Below are positions 51,821 through 60,843 of a stretch of 64,000 nt of DNA, in pieces. Position numbers and translations under genes: made by a program. The DNA lies in the NCBI GenBank assembly GCA_022824585.1, contig JAJDZN010000072.1, positions 21,912 to 85,911 on the forward strand, given 5' to 3'. The DNA is from Bryobacterales bacterium (GTDB taxonomy: Bacteria; Acidobacteriota; Terriglobia; Bryobacterales; UBA6623). The notes under the pieces were generated by a model that was given only the letters and a program-made list of their open reading frames with translations, was not told where the DNA came from and did not search any database. Each line of letters opens with the position of its first letter. The stretch's first letter is position 1.

Positions 51821-54055
51821 ATGGCCGACCTCGGGCGGCTCGTGCGCAAGCTGAGCCTGGGGCGCGTGCAAGCCCGCTTGCGCGATCTGCCGCTGGTGTC
51901 CGGCCAGCGTGTCAAGCGCTTGGCGGGAGCGCGGCGGGGCATCGCCGTGCAGATGTATCTGGGACTCGGCGGGGCCGCGTCTTTGACCGCTATGGCCAGC
52001 GTGGTCGCGCTGATCTCGTTCAACGAAGTGCGGCAATCGCAGGAGGTCATGAATCAGAGGACCGTGCCGGACATGGCCGCGGCGTTTGCCGTCGCGCAGC
52101 GCGTCGGGGCATTGGTTGATGCGGCGCCGTCGCTGACCGTGGTCGATTCGGTCGATCTGTTTGAAGAGCGCCGTCAACAGATCGGTGAGCAACTGCGCGT
52201 CTTCGAAGAGAGCCTGCAAGTACTGGCCGGGCGCCGGGGAGAGAGCGAGGGCATTCGGCGGATCCGTGTCCGGGGGCGCGAGATGTCGACCAACATGCAG
52301 GCAATCGAAGTCTCCCAAGAGCGGGCGTTCGAACTGGCGGGGCAGCGCACCGCGATCAGCGAGCAGATCGCGCGCATCGACGCCGCGCTCACCAATCTTG
52401 TCATCACGATCATCGACGACCAGTTCTTTTACACGATGACGGGCTACCTGAATCTAGGCGAGCCGCCGGTCCCACGAGCGACGCACCTTACGGAGCAGGA
52501 GGTCACGCGCTACCGCCTAATGGCTGAGTTGCGCGAGGGCGCGGCAGTGACCAGCCAGCTGGTGGCCAATGCGACGGCGATCTCTGACGAGGCCGAATTG
52601 CGCACCCTGCTGGATCGCTTCGAGGCGGCTTCGAGCCGCACGCTGCGCAACCTGAACCAGATCGGCGAACTGCAATCCGGAGACGAGATCATCGCGCTCT
52701 TTCGCGAGCTCTTCGAGCTGTCTACCGGGCCGGGCGGCTTGCTGGAAGTGCGCCAGCAGGAACTGGAGGTGCTCGGCCAGCAAGGCGCGCTGCTGGACCG
52801 CAACCGCGAGATCGCGACGGGCTTGGTGGTCGAAGTCGAGGGCTTGGTGGCCGGTCTGCGCTCCAGCACACAGCTTGCGGCACAGTCCTCCGCGGAGGCG
52901 ATCCAGACGGCCATCCAGCGGCTGCTGGGGCTGAACTTGGTCACGCTGGCCGGCGCCGCCGTGATCGGCTGGCTGTTCGTCGGCCGGCATCTCTTGCGCC
53001 GCCTGCACAAGCTTTCCTCAACCATGCTGAACATGGCCGGGGGCGATCTCGAGAAGGAAGTGGAGGTGGAGGGTTCGGACGAGGTGGCTGACATGGCGCA
53101 GGCCTTGGAAGTATTCCGGCGGCACGCGCTGGAAGTGCAACGCTTGAACTTGGTCGAGAAGCTGGCAGAGGACCTGAAGGGCAAGAATCTGGAGCTGGAG
53201 GGCGTCTTGGCGGACCTGCGCACAGCACAGGACCAGATCGTCATGCGTGAGAAGCTGGCGGCGCTGGGCGAATTGACGGCCGGCGTGGCGCATGAGATCA
53301 AGAACCCGCTGAACTTCGTGAAGAATTTCTCGGAAGTCTCGCAGGAACTGCTCACCGAGCTGCAAGACGCGCTGCCGGACGGAGACGAACCGCTCACCAA
53401 GCAGCAGCGGGCGGAATTGGCCGATATCTGCGATTATCTGACAGGGAACCTAGAGCGGATCCACGGGCACGGCGAGCGTGCGAACCGGATCGTGAACGAC
53501 ATGCTCATGATGGGGCGCGGCTCAAACGAATGGCGCCCGACCGGGATCAACCGCTTGGTCACCGAGCATGCCAATCTGGCCTACCATAGCGCTCGGGCCA
53601 CCGATTCGAATTTCCAGCTGAGCATCGAGGAGGATCTCGACGAGCGCGTGGGAGAAGTGGACGCTGTCCCGCAAGACTTGGGGCGGGTGGTTCTGAACAT
53701 GGTTTCCAACGCCTGCCACGCTACCAACGAGAGGCGGGTGTCCGGAGAAGAGGCAGGCTATGCCCCCACCCTGAAGATTCGCACTGTGGACGCCGGAGAC
53801 AGGTACCAGATTCGCATTCGGGACAACGGCCACGGCATTCCGGACGAGGTGCTGGAGAAGATGTTCAATCCCTTTTTCACGACCAAGCCTACCGATCAGG
53901 GCACGGGGCTGGGCTTGGCGCTGTCAAACGACATCGTGCGCGAGCACGGCGGCGAGATTCGCGTAGAGACCGCGGTCGGCGAATTCACGGAAATGATCGT
54001 CGATTTGCCAAAACAGGCGAGCGTCGCCGCCCACGGTGACGGGGAGGGCGAGTAG
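51821..54055 (+). CDS. Membrane histidine kinase with TorS-like periplasmic domain
   Basis: A 744-residue sensor kinase. TM1 is about residues 41-67; a periplasmic region of about 300 residues, almost entirely helical with Gln/Glu-rich heptads, follows; TM2 is about 370-392. HAMP is about 390-445, then a coiled coil, the HisKA domain with phospho-acceptor His491 in AHEIKNPLN, and the HATPase with NMVSNACHA (N), DNGHGIP (G1), FFTTKP (F) and GTGLGL (G2). The long helical sensor region resembles TorS, which reads a periplasmic binding protein. It has no receiver domain, and the only receiver in this operon is on the RsbU-like phosphatase, so phosphotransfer to it is the simplest model (inference). 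It lies 3 bp downstream of the binding-protein gene. Confidence 0.92.
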   Translation: MADLGRLVRKLSLGRVQARLRDLPLVSGQRVKRLAGARRGIAVQMYLGLGGAASLTAMASVVALISFNEVRQSQEVMNQRTVPDMAAAFAVAQRVGALVDAAPSLTVVDSVDLFEERRQQIGEQLRVFEESLQVLAGRRGESEGIRRIRVRGREMSTNMQAIEVSQERAFELAGQRTAISEQIARIDAALTNLVITIIDDQFFYTMTGYLNLGEPPVPRATHLTEQEVTRYRLMAELREGAAVTSQLVANATAISDEAELRTLLDRFEAASSRTLRNLNQIGELQSGDEIIALFRELFELSTGPGGLLEVRQQELEVLGQQGALLDRNREIATGLVVEVEGLVAGLRSSTQLAAQSSAEAIQTAIQRLLGLNLVTLAGAAVIGWLFVGRHLLRRLHKLSSTMLNMAGGDLEKEVEVEGSDEVADMAQALEVFRRHALEVQRLNLVEKLAEDLKGKNLELEGVLADLRTAQDQIVMREKLAALGELTAGVAHEIKNPLNFVKNFSEVSQELLTELQDALPDGDEPLTKQQRAELADICDYLTGNLERIHGHGERANRIVNDMLMMGRGSNEWRPTGINRLVTEHANLAYHSARATDSNFQLSIEEDLDERVGEVDAVPQDLGRVVLNMVSNACHATNERRVSGEEAGYAPTLKIRTVDAGDRYQIRIRDNGHGIPDEVLEKMFNPFFTTKPTDQGTGLGLALSNDIVREHGGEIRVETAVGEFTEMIVDLPKQASVAAHGDGEGE

Positions 54056-54213
54056 ACGGCTTGATCCCGGCCCAGCGCGCGCCTGACTGATGCTGTCTCG
54101 ATTCGCTAAGCCCGTCGGTCCCAGAGGGTCAATGAACGGGCCTTACGTTTCAACGTACTCAGAAACGAAATCGGACGGGAATGTTGCTGGCATCAACACT
54201 CTCTGCATCTTCG

Positions 54214-57081
54214 TCACTGACCGCCGCCGTTGAGCGCCAGCAACTCGCGCAAAACGTCGTCGTCTGAGATGTCTGCGGGCCAGCCGTACGCGGCTGCCAC
54301 AGCCGCGTCGAGGGCTTGGTGTGCATCGATGAGCCACTGCGGCCGGGAGTTGTACAGGTTTGTGAGCGTCCGCTTCTTGAGATCCTTTGCGGCGTCCTCG
54401 TTGCGCGGGACCGGCCGCTTCGGGTAGCCGGGCACAGGCTCGTTCACCCACGTGACCCACTCCGGCGGGTTGAGCCAGCGGTCTCGCAACTCGACCAGCC
54501 TTTGGGCTTTGTGGGCTACAGCTATGGCCCGCGGATCGTCGGCGTACTCGCTGGCCGGCACGTCCGGCGTCAGGCCGGGCGGGAACGGGAACGTCTCGAA
54601 GGTGGTAGTTGGCGTGTAGCGCGGATCGTTGCCCTTGCCGAGCCACGTCCCGAGCCGGAGCGACCAGACCTCGTGGAACCGGCTGTGCAGGATTCCGAAT
54701 GTTGTGTCATCGTCGCGAGCGATCACGATCAGTTGTTTGTCCGGGCAGATGCGCACGTCACAGTAGAGAAAGAGTCGGTGTTTAGAGACGTGGGGTGTCA
54801 CGATATACCGCGTCATGCCGAGGAGAGCGCGCCACATGTCCGGCACAGGCCGTCGATGTCGGTACCAGTGGACGCGATTTCGTTCGATACGATTTTCTTG
54901 GCGTTTCGGGTAAACGTGTTCCTTCAACCATCCGAACGGCTCTTCGTATAGGGCCGCCTCAACTTCCGAAATGCGGGCACCGAAGTCGACGATCCACTTG
55001 TCGCTGGGACGGCGGGTGACGTCCATTCCGTTGATCCACGGTTTCAGCACGTCCGCGTTCGTCCTCCCGTTCGGGTTGGCTGGCAGCCGCAGCCACTCCC
55101 GCGCCAACTCGCCAGGGACGTTAAAGGCGCCGCCTTTCTCATCGCCCTTGAAAGAGGCACTGGCGTTCACCGTCAGACGCCGAGCGTTGGTGAGATCGAT
55201 GCCGACCTCGCCCCGTCGCGCGGTAAGGTCGGTATGGACTTCATCGACGACCAAGCCATCAAGCCGCGCCGTCTCTACCGTCTCTCCGGCTCGGTCGTTG
55301 GTGCGGGAGAAGCAGACCAGTGACACCCTAACAGCCGCACCGTCTATTACCCACGGCTCGTCACTCCACGCCTCGAAGATTCGCAGCCCGCCTGTGGCCG
55401 CCTCCAATGCCCGTCGGTTCGCGCCACCCCGAATGGAATTGGTCGCGACGAGCCCGGCTCGACCTGCCTTCCCGGACACGATCAGCTGGCCCGCCTTCTC
55501 GAACCACCAACAGACGAGGTCAGCTCCAGCCGGCACACGCCCTGCGTACGTCGTCCGGATCTGGGATGCGTACTTCTCGCCGAGGTGCGAGAGGATCCGC
55601 GATCCGCCAAGAAAGGGCGGGTTGCCGATTACCACTTCCGCGGCGGGCCAGTCCGCTTCCGTGCCGTCCGGTGTAAGGATCGCATCCCGGCATTCGATGG
55701 TATCCAGCGGCTTCAGGATCGGGTTCCGCGCCTCCAGAAAGCCGTTGCGCCGCATCCACTGGATCTCGCCAATCCAGACCGAGACACGGGCCAGCTCGGC
55801 CGCATACGGGTTGATCTCGATGCCCTTGACGTTGGTCGGACCGATTTCCGGGAACGCCCGTTCGAAGCCCAGCTCCTCCGCCTCGAGCTGGACGCGGTGT
55901 TCCAAGTCCTTCAGCGCCTGCAAGGCGAGATAGAGAAAGTTGCCCGAGCCGCACGCCGGGTCCAGCACAGTGAACGCTCTCAGGCGATTGAGGAACGCCC
56001 GGTACCGCCGCCCAGCCTTGTTCCGCCGCCTCGTGCGAGTGACCGGTTTGTCGGCGGCTTCCGCACTCTCCAGAACGGAAGCTGTCTCCGCCTTCTCCGC
56101 GGCCCACAAGGCAAGCCATGGGCGGATCACGACCGGTTCGATCAGCAGCAAGATCTTGTCGCGGTCGGTGTAGTGCGCCCCGAGCTGGGCGCGCTTGTCC
56201 GGATCCAGCCCGCGCTCGAACAGGGTGCCGAGGATCGACGGGTCGATCTCCGACCAGTCCAGCCGCGATGCGGCCAGTACAGTTTGGATGTCGGACTTCT
56301 CCAGCGGCAGCGCAGCGGCGTCGTCGAAAAGCCCCCCGTTGAACCAGTCGACCGGCTCGAATCCTACCAGACCGCCGGTGGCCATCGCCCCGAACAGATT
56401 GCCCGCAAGAGTAGCGAACTGCGTCGGCGTGCGTTGCGCCTGTTCCAGCATCCGCGTGAACATGTGGCCCGGCAGCAGACCCACGTCATCCGCGAACATG
56501 CAGAAGACGAGCCGGTTGACAAAGTGCGCGACCGCTTGCGCATCGTGGCCCCGCTCGCGCAACGACTGCGCGAGCGCTGCAAAGGATGCCGCGACACGCT
56601 CCGTGAGTGCCTGCCTGGTCTCGCCCGGCCGAAGCCGCTTCGGGTCGGAAAACGCCCACTTGAGCCTGTCGCGAATGGAGGCGTCCGTGAGGTCGTCGAG
56701 TCCGAACTCGTAGGTCTTGCTGACGCAATTGGTCCAGTTGGTGCGAATCCGGAACCGCAGCATGTCGGAGACGATCAGCAGCGGCGGGTTCTCCAGCGCC
56801 AGTGCGTACTGCCGCAACTGGCCGAACGCGGCCTCGAGGTTCGCGTGCTGCCCCTTGTACTCCCAGGCGAAGTGGTGGCGCTTCCAGACATCGGCCCAGC
56901 CGTCCTCGCCGGTGTCCTTGCGAGCGCCCCGCTCGAAGCAGTACGTCTTGCCGGTCGGGTCGGCCTCTGCCGGTGTCGGCTCGCCGAGCATCCGGCACAG
57001 GTCGATGAAGTGCTCCTGCGACGCGGAGCTCTCCTTCAACTCGGAGGCTCGCCACTTGGCGATGAACTCATACGGTGTCAT
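54214..57081 (-). CDS. MmeI-like type IIG (IIL) restriction-modification enzyme
   Basis: A 955-residue single-chain enzyme. The N-terminal nuclease shows D64-x9-E74-x-K76 (AWEYK), the D-x9-ExK spacing of MmeI. A helical connector follows. The gamma-class adenine methyltransferase has motif I DPACGSGNFLYLAL and motif IV IGNPPF. A target-recognition region follows at about 620-830, with a C-terminal helical domain. MmeI-type enzymes methylate adenine on one strand and cut about 20 bp away, and target specificity sits in the TRD. A plausible alternative is a solitary methyltransferase, but the intact nuclease triad argues against it. No separate specificity, helicase or BREX/DISARM genes are adjacent, and an IS1595 remnant lies directly upstream. 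ATG at 57081 begins the conserved MmeI N-terminus. Confidence 0.88.
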   Translation of the reverse strand: MTPYEFIAKWRASELKESSASQEHFIDLCRMLGEPTPAEADPTGKTYCFERGARKDTGEDGWADVWKRHHFAWEYKGQHANLEAAFGQLRQYALALENPPLLIVSDMLRFRIRTNWTNCVSKTYEFGLDDLTDASIRDRLKWAFSDPKRLRPGETRQALTERVAASFAALAQSLRERGHDAQAVAHFVNRLVFCMFADDVGLLPGHMFTRMLEQAQRTPTQFATLAGNLFGAMATGGLVGFEPVDWFNGGLFDDAAALPLEKSDIQTVLAASRLDWSEIDPSILGTLFERGLDPDKRAQLGAHYTDRDKILLLIEPVVIRPWLALWAAEKAETASVLESAEAADKPVTRTRRRNKAGRRYRAFLNRLRAFTVLDPACGSGNFLYLALQALKDLEHRVQLEAEELGFERAFPEIGPTNVKGIEINPYAAELARVSVWIGEIQWMRRNGFLEARNPILKPLDTIECRDAILTPDGTEADWPAAEVVIGNPPFLGGSRILSHLGEKYASQIRTTYAGRVPAGADLVCWWFEKAGQLIVSGKAGRAGLVATNSIRGGANRRALEAATGGLRIFEAWSDEPWVIDGAAVRVSLVCFSRTNDRAGETVETARLDGLVVDEVHTDLTARRGEVGIDLTNARRLTVNASASFKGDEKGGAFNVPGELAREWLRLPANPNGRTNADVLKPWINGMDVTRRPSDKWIVDFGARISEVEAALYEEPFGWLKEHVYPKRQENRIERNRVHWYRHRRPVPDMWRALLGMTRYIVTPHVSKHRLFLYCDVRICPDKQLIVIARDDDTTFGILHSRFHEVWSLRLGTWLGKGNDPRYTPTTTFETFPFPPGLTPDVPASEYADDPRAIAVAHKAQRLVELRDRWLNPPEWVTWVNEPVPGYPKRPVPRNEDAAKDLKKRTLTNLYNSRPQWLIDAHQALDAAVAAAYGWPADISDDDVLRELLALNGGGQ

Positions 57082-57297
57082 GTGCGCATCCAGCGTGCCT
57101 CCTGACGACCGGTACCTGCCGTATCAGCATGGCCCCAGTCGCCGGCCCGGACTGACTCCTTATGCGCCGATGAATCCCCTTCCGTTTCTTGCACGGTGGC
57201 CCGTGGGCAAACGTCCGCTGGACAGCCTCATCCACGGCGGGGTCGAATTTCAGCACACGGGTCTCCGGCCGGCCCGGACGAGCGCTCTCTTGCCTGC

Positions 57298-58180
57298 TCA
57301 TACGGTCAGCCTCTTGTACGTAAGGGTCTTGCCGACCATCCTCCTAAACCATGTACTCCATCTGTTCCATGGTATCTATGCTGCAGATCCCGGCGTGTCC
57401 GGTGAACTCGTTCAGGTACCGATGCAGCTGCTTGGCTTTCATCCAGTGATAGATGGCGCACTAACCGTGCTTGAACGGCGACCGAATCCCCTCGGCGCTA
57501 TTCGTGTGAACCGCGCCGCGAACGTACTCGCCCGCGCTGGGATTCACCGCCTCAAGGGTGTACGCCTACAGATACCCGTAGGAACCGTATCCCTCGGTGT
57601 ACACCGCGGAACCCGGCTCCACCGTATCCTGCACGAATCCTCCCGGTGTCTTGGCCTCGGTGGAGGGCACTGGCTTGTCAGCCACCTTGCCCCCGCGTTC
57701 CTTCGCTCCGACCACAGCCGTCTCGCCCACCCTTCCGCTCCTGGCCCCAGCCATGAGCCTCGTCAATCTCCACGATGTCGCTGAGCGTTACTTCGCCGTT
57801 GCGGAACACTTCGCGGATTCCCTGAAGCATGTGCCACGCCGATTTCTGGGTGATCCCCGTTCCCGATGCAGCTTCATGCTGGAGATTCCCTTGATGCTGG
57901 TGTCCGCCATGCAGAAAGCAACCGCCCATGCCCAATGGCCGAGATCGCTGGACTCCGTGACCGTTCCCGTTTGCACGCCGAGCCGCTTGCGCCCTCCCTG
58001 CGGGTGTACCGCATGGAGGGATGGGCAATGGTCGTGATTGCCAGATCGGCAGTCCGGATAGGCCGGACCGCTCTTCCAGCGACTCCGCTCGAACCACCCT
58101 TCCGCCGCTACATCATCCCGAAACTTGCGCAGCAGCTCGATGATCGTGCGGGACTTGCGGTCCCTCCGTCCGGATCCCAT
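57298..58180 (-). pseudogene. IS1595-family transposase, broken
   Basis: On the minus strand the N-terminal segment (RTIIELLRKF, VAAEGWFE), the zinc-finger/HTH region (QTGTVTESSDLG, KGISSMKLHR) and the catalytic DDE/N-type pieces (ITQKSAWHM, VEIDEAHGW, AVYTEGYGSYG, VHTNSAEG, LTYKRLTV) are all recognisable but split over at least three frames. There is also an internal stop after the FKHG segment. The second catalytic Asp is replaced by Glu (YTE). The remnant ends at the TGA at 57298-57300. It is therefore inactive. It separates the restriction enzyme from the STAS gene. Terminal inverted repeats were not found by eye. Confidence 0.85.
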
Positions 58181-58505
58181 CGTCGTATGGTTTCGTGCCG
58201 TTGCGTAAGCATTCATGAAGTCGTTGTGGGTACGGTCGATAGTGGAACATTCCCGCCACATTTCGTTTCCGAGCACTGTCGAACGTAGGGCCAAAGAATT
58301 GGCCGAACTCGGACCGATGCGCCCTCCGCGAGTGCAGTCATACCCGCACGCGAGGCGGGCCTATCAAGCGGACGGCAAGGGAATCAGCAACGCTCCTCAA
58401 TCTGGAGCGACGGGATCATGCCAGTCTGTAAGGGATCTAGCGCCAAGCCAACCGCGGAATTCGTACCGAGGACGCAGACGGCAGTTTGCTTCAGCTAGCC
58501 GAACT

Positions 58506-58844
58506 CTAGCCGTTAAGCGCCGCTATTGCCTCGTCCTTGGTTTCGTAGGTCGCGATGATCTTGTCGAAGCCGCTGATCGCGAAGACCTCGCGGATCGGTG
58601 GCGCGAGTTTGCATATGCCGAATCCCGCATCGCGCTTCTGGAGGTTCTTGGCGGTCAGCAGAATCGCACGTAATCCGGCACTGCTGATATATGCAAGCGG
58701 TTCAAAGTCAAGCAACAGCGCGCGGTCGTCGTCCTGAACAATGTCACGGAGCGCCTTCTCGAAATCTCGGGCGTTGCTGCCATCGATTCGCGTACAGCCG
58801 TTGATGACCACCAAGCCATCCGTTCGCTCAAAGTCAAGTTCCAT
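58506..58844 (-). CDS. STAS-domain anti-sigma factor antagonist (RsbV/SpoIIAA-like)
   Basis: A 112-residue STAS protein: DGLVVINGCTRIDGSNA, LLDFEPLAYISSAGLRAIL with the Ser-Ser site that the partner kinase phosphorylates, and a C-terminal FAISGFDKII helix-strand. In a partner switch the unphosphorylated form binds the RsbW-like kinase. It lies 4.5 kb from the phosphatase/kinase operon on the opposite strand, with the restriction enzyme and IS remnant between, so it is a candidate, not proven, partner. The gene stands alone: 181 bp of empty DNA separate it from the porin gene upstream. Confidence 0.88.
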   Translation of the reverse strand: MELDFERTDGLVVINGCTRIDGSNARDFEKALRDIVQDDDRALLLDFEPLAYISSAGLRAILLTAKNLQKRDAGFGICKLAPPIREVFAISGFDKIIATYETKDEAIAALNG

Positions 58845-59026
58845 CTCTTAGCACTCCTGCGCCTGACACCGTCCGCCCACCCATGCTAACGCACCAAGGG
58901 CGCCGCCTGCCGAACAGCCTACCGCTTTGTGAGTCCCTAGCATACCACTAGCCTGTTCCATCAATGCTGACATGCTGACGTGGGACTTGACTCGCCGCGA
59001 GGCTGCCTGGGAAGGTTGCCACGAAA

Positions 59027-60412
59027 TCAGAACCTGTAGATGAACGAAAGGTAGGTGAAGGCATTGCCGTGCCCGGGGCTGTTGGCTTTCAGGAACGGGC
59101 CCGGAAACATGTAACCCGCTACTACCTCGATGCCAAACACCTTGCTCGGATCATAGGCTAGGGTAGCGTTCACTTCGTCACCGATCTTCGTCTCGGCCGC
59201 GCCTCCCTCCGGTGCCCTCACTGACAGCCGCCCGCCGACATTGTAAAGGGCATCGCGCCTGCTGGCAAGCCAAAAGGAGTGATAGTCGAACTGCAGCCGG
59301 AACTCGGGGCTGGGCCACAATTCCGTGCCGAGCCGGACGTTCTTGACATTGCGCCACCCGACGAGATCGTTGTAGCCGTACCAGCGGTGCGCCGTCGGGT
59401 ACACATCCACGAATCCGCCGACCTTGCCGTCGGCGGGATCCTCGTCGCCCGACCCGAAGGTGTATTCCGCGAAAAGGCGCGGCGACAGCGAGGCGTCGAG
59501 CGTGTGGCCGACTTCGGCGTAGTAGCCCCACGCCTCGATCGGGGCCCCGGCTAGGTTGCCCCACTGACGAACAAACGCGCCATTGTAGTCCCACGGCCCC
59601 AAATCATCGTTCCAAACCCGCATGCCTGCCGTGTATCTGTCTAGGTCGCCGCGAATGTTGAGTTCGTTAGTGGCCAACGGGGTGGTCTGCCACAGGACGT
59701 ACGGTTCCAAGATCGCGTTCGGGATCAATCTCTTGAAGGATCCATAGACGCCGTGCAGGTTGTTGCCTTCCGCAGATTGGTTGATTCTGCGGCCCGGGTC
59801 GTTCTGAACTACCGATGCGGAAAAGATATCGAGTTCGGAACCCGGCCGTTGAATGCGGACCTTGACGGCATCGAACACCCTTGCCGTGTTGGCCCAGTCA
59901 AGGGCCCCCACTAGGCGCTGGTCACCGTAAGCCAACAGCTGCCGCCCGACCGTGACAGTTACCGGCGAATCGTCGCGGCCTAGCTGCGTGTACGCTTGGC
60001 GCACGTCGAATCCGTCGCTGAATGCGCCGATGTTGGGGACGCTGTCCCGGATCCCGGGCGCCCGCGCATCTTGCCCCTGAAACCCGAACTTCAGCCAATC
60101 GACCGGTTGGATGCCGATGTCGAGGCGCACCCGCCACAAGCTGTAGTCATCGTTTCTGTCAGCAGAGAATCCCAAACCACTGCGGCCCTCGACGCGGACG
60201 CGAAACTCTCCGCCGAGCGACAGCCAATCCGGCATGTCGCCGCCGATGCCGTGGCGGAGCGTGTATCTTGGCTCCGCCGGAGCGTTGCTCTGGGCCTGTG
60301 CGACGGCGACGGCCAGCGTCAAGAGCACGATTCCGATGGAGGCGCGGTGTGTCCATGCTGGCCAGCCGCAATTGCCGAGCGGGATTGTGCTGCTGCGTGG
60401 GATTGGTGGCAT
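59027..60412 (-). CDS. Outer-membrane porin (alginate-export family type)
   Basis: A 461-residue beta-barrel protein. After a signal (IGIVLLTLAVAVAQAQ) the strands alternate aromatic and polar residues: FRVRVEGRSG, WRVRLDIGIQ, VTVTVGRQLLAYGDQRLVG, FDAVKVRIQ. It ends in the C-terminal aromatic FIYRF expected for outer-membrane insertion. The GRQ...GDQRLVG motif is characteristic of AlgE/OprD-like Alginate_exp porins; substrate unknown. The only in-frame ATG before the signal lies in the 3' CCA of the tRNA gene (60412-60410), so the message must start inside or upstream of the tRNA, or translation uses a non-ATG codon downstream. Confidence 0.8.
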   Translation of the reverse strand: MPPIPRSSTIPLGNCGWPAWTHRASIGIVLLTLAVAVAQAQSNAPAEPRYTLRHGIGGDMPDWLSLGGEFRVRVEGRSGLGFSADRNDDYSLWRVRLDIGIQPVDWLKFGFQGQDARAPGIRDSVPNIGAFSDGFDVRQAYTQLGRDDSPVTVTVGRQLLAYGDQRLVGALDWANTARVFDAVKVRIQRPGSELDIFSASVVQNDPGRRINQSAEGNNLHGVYGSFKRLIPNAILEPYVLWQTTPLATNELNIRGDLDRYTAGMRVWNDDLGPWDYNGAFVRQWGNLAGAPIEAWGYYAEVGHTLDASLSPRLFAEYTFGSGDEDPADGKVGGFVDVYPTAHRWYGYNDLVGWRNVKNVRLGTELWPSPEFRLQFDYHSFWLASRRDALYNVGGRLSVRAPEGGAAETKIGDEVNATLAYDPSKVFGIEVVAGYMFPGPFLKANSPGHGNAFTYLSFIYRF

Positions 60413-60500
60413 GGTGCTGGAGGAGGGGGTCGAACCCTCACGCCCGGTAAGGGGCGCTGGATTTTGAGTCCAGTGCGTCTGCCAATTCCGCCACTCCAGC
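60412..60500 (-). tRNA. tRNA-Leu (anticodon CAA)
   Basis: Folded by hand on the minus strand: acceptor GCTGGAG pairs with CTCCAGC before the encoded CCA, the anticodon arm is CTGGA-CTCAAAA-TCCAG giving anticodon CAA, a long variable arm (GCGCCCC...GGGCG type) is present, and the T-arm carries GGTTCGACCCC. The CCA is encoded, as in many bacteria. Its last base is also the A of the porin ATG. Confidence 0.92.
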
Positions 60501-60839
60501 ATCTTGATTAGGGGTCCGATAGAGCCTGCACAGTGCGCGTTACGGAGCTAGCCGGACCATCGCAGGGGGCGTGCGCAAAGCGATATTATAGTCTAGCGTA
60601 TGGTGCTTCTGCAAAATTCCAGATTGCCCGCTGGCCTGCCAGAAGCGAGTTCCTGACATGAGTTTCATGCCGTCACTGATCATCGGTGGCAATAGATACG
60701 GTAATCACGATAAACAACGCTTATAGTTGAGCGAATTCGGCTGGGCCACTTCCAGAGCTAGGCGCAGCTCCCTTGTCCCTGCCATTCCGGGCGCCGCGAT
60801 CCTTGGCCGCTGGCCGACGCTGCACGCACAGCGTCAGGC
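60501..60839. other. Intergenic DNA with the tRNA promoter and no gene
   Basis: 339 bp between the tRNA gene and the IS5-type remnant. Apart from the promoter listed separately, I see only short, non-overlapping open frames and moderately AT-rich stretches near 60700. Nothing else supported. Confidence 0.5.
60585..60614 (-). promoter_or_regulatory. Probable promoter of the tRNA-Leu gene
   Basis: On the minus strand a perfect TATAAT at 60590-60585 with a weak TTGCAG at 60614-60609, 18 bp upstream. Transcription would begin about 75-80 bp before the tRNA, leaving a processed 5' leader. Confidence 0.5.
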
Positions 60840-60843
60840 GCGG

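Noticed and set aside
54056..54213. Possible terminator hairpin (GCCCGT / ACGGGC) between the kinase and RM genes
   Set aside because: The stem is only 6 bp with a loop of about 20 nt and no T-run, too weak to call.
54214..57081. BREX PglX or DISARM methyltransferase
   Set aside because: The MmeI nuclease motif and length fit a type IIG enzyme, and none of the other BREX or DISARM genes are adjacent.
55585..57105. 506-codon open frame antisense to the MmeI-like gene
   Set aside because: No recognisable motif; the minus strand has a complete nuclease-methyltransferase.
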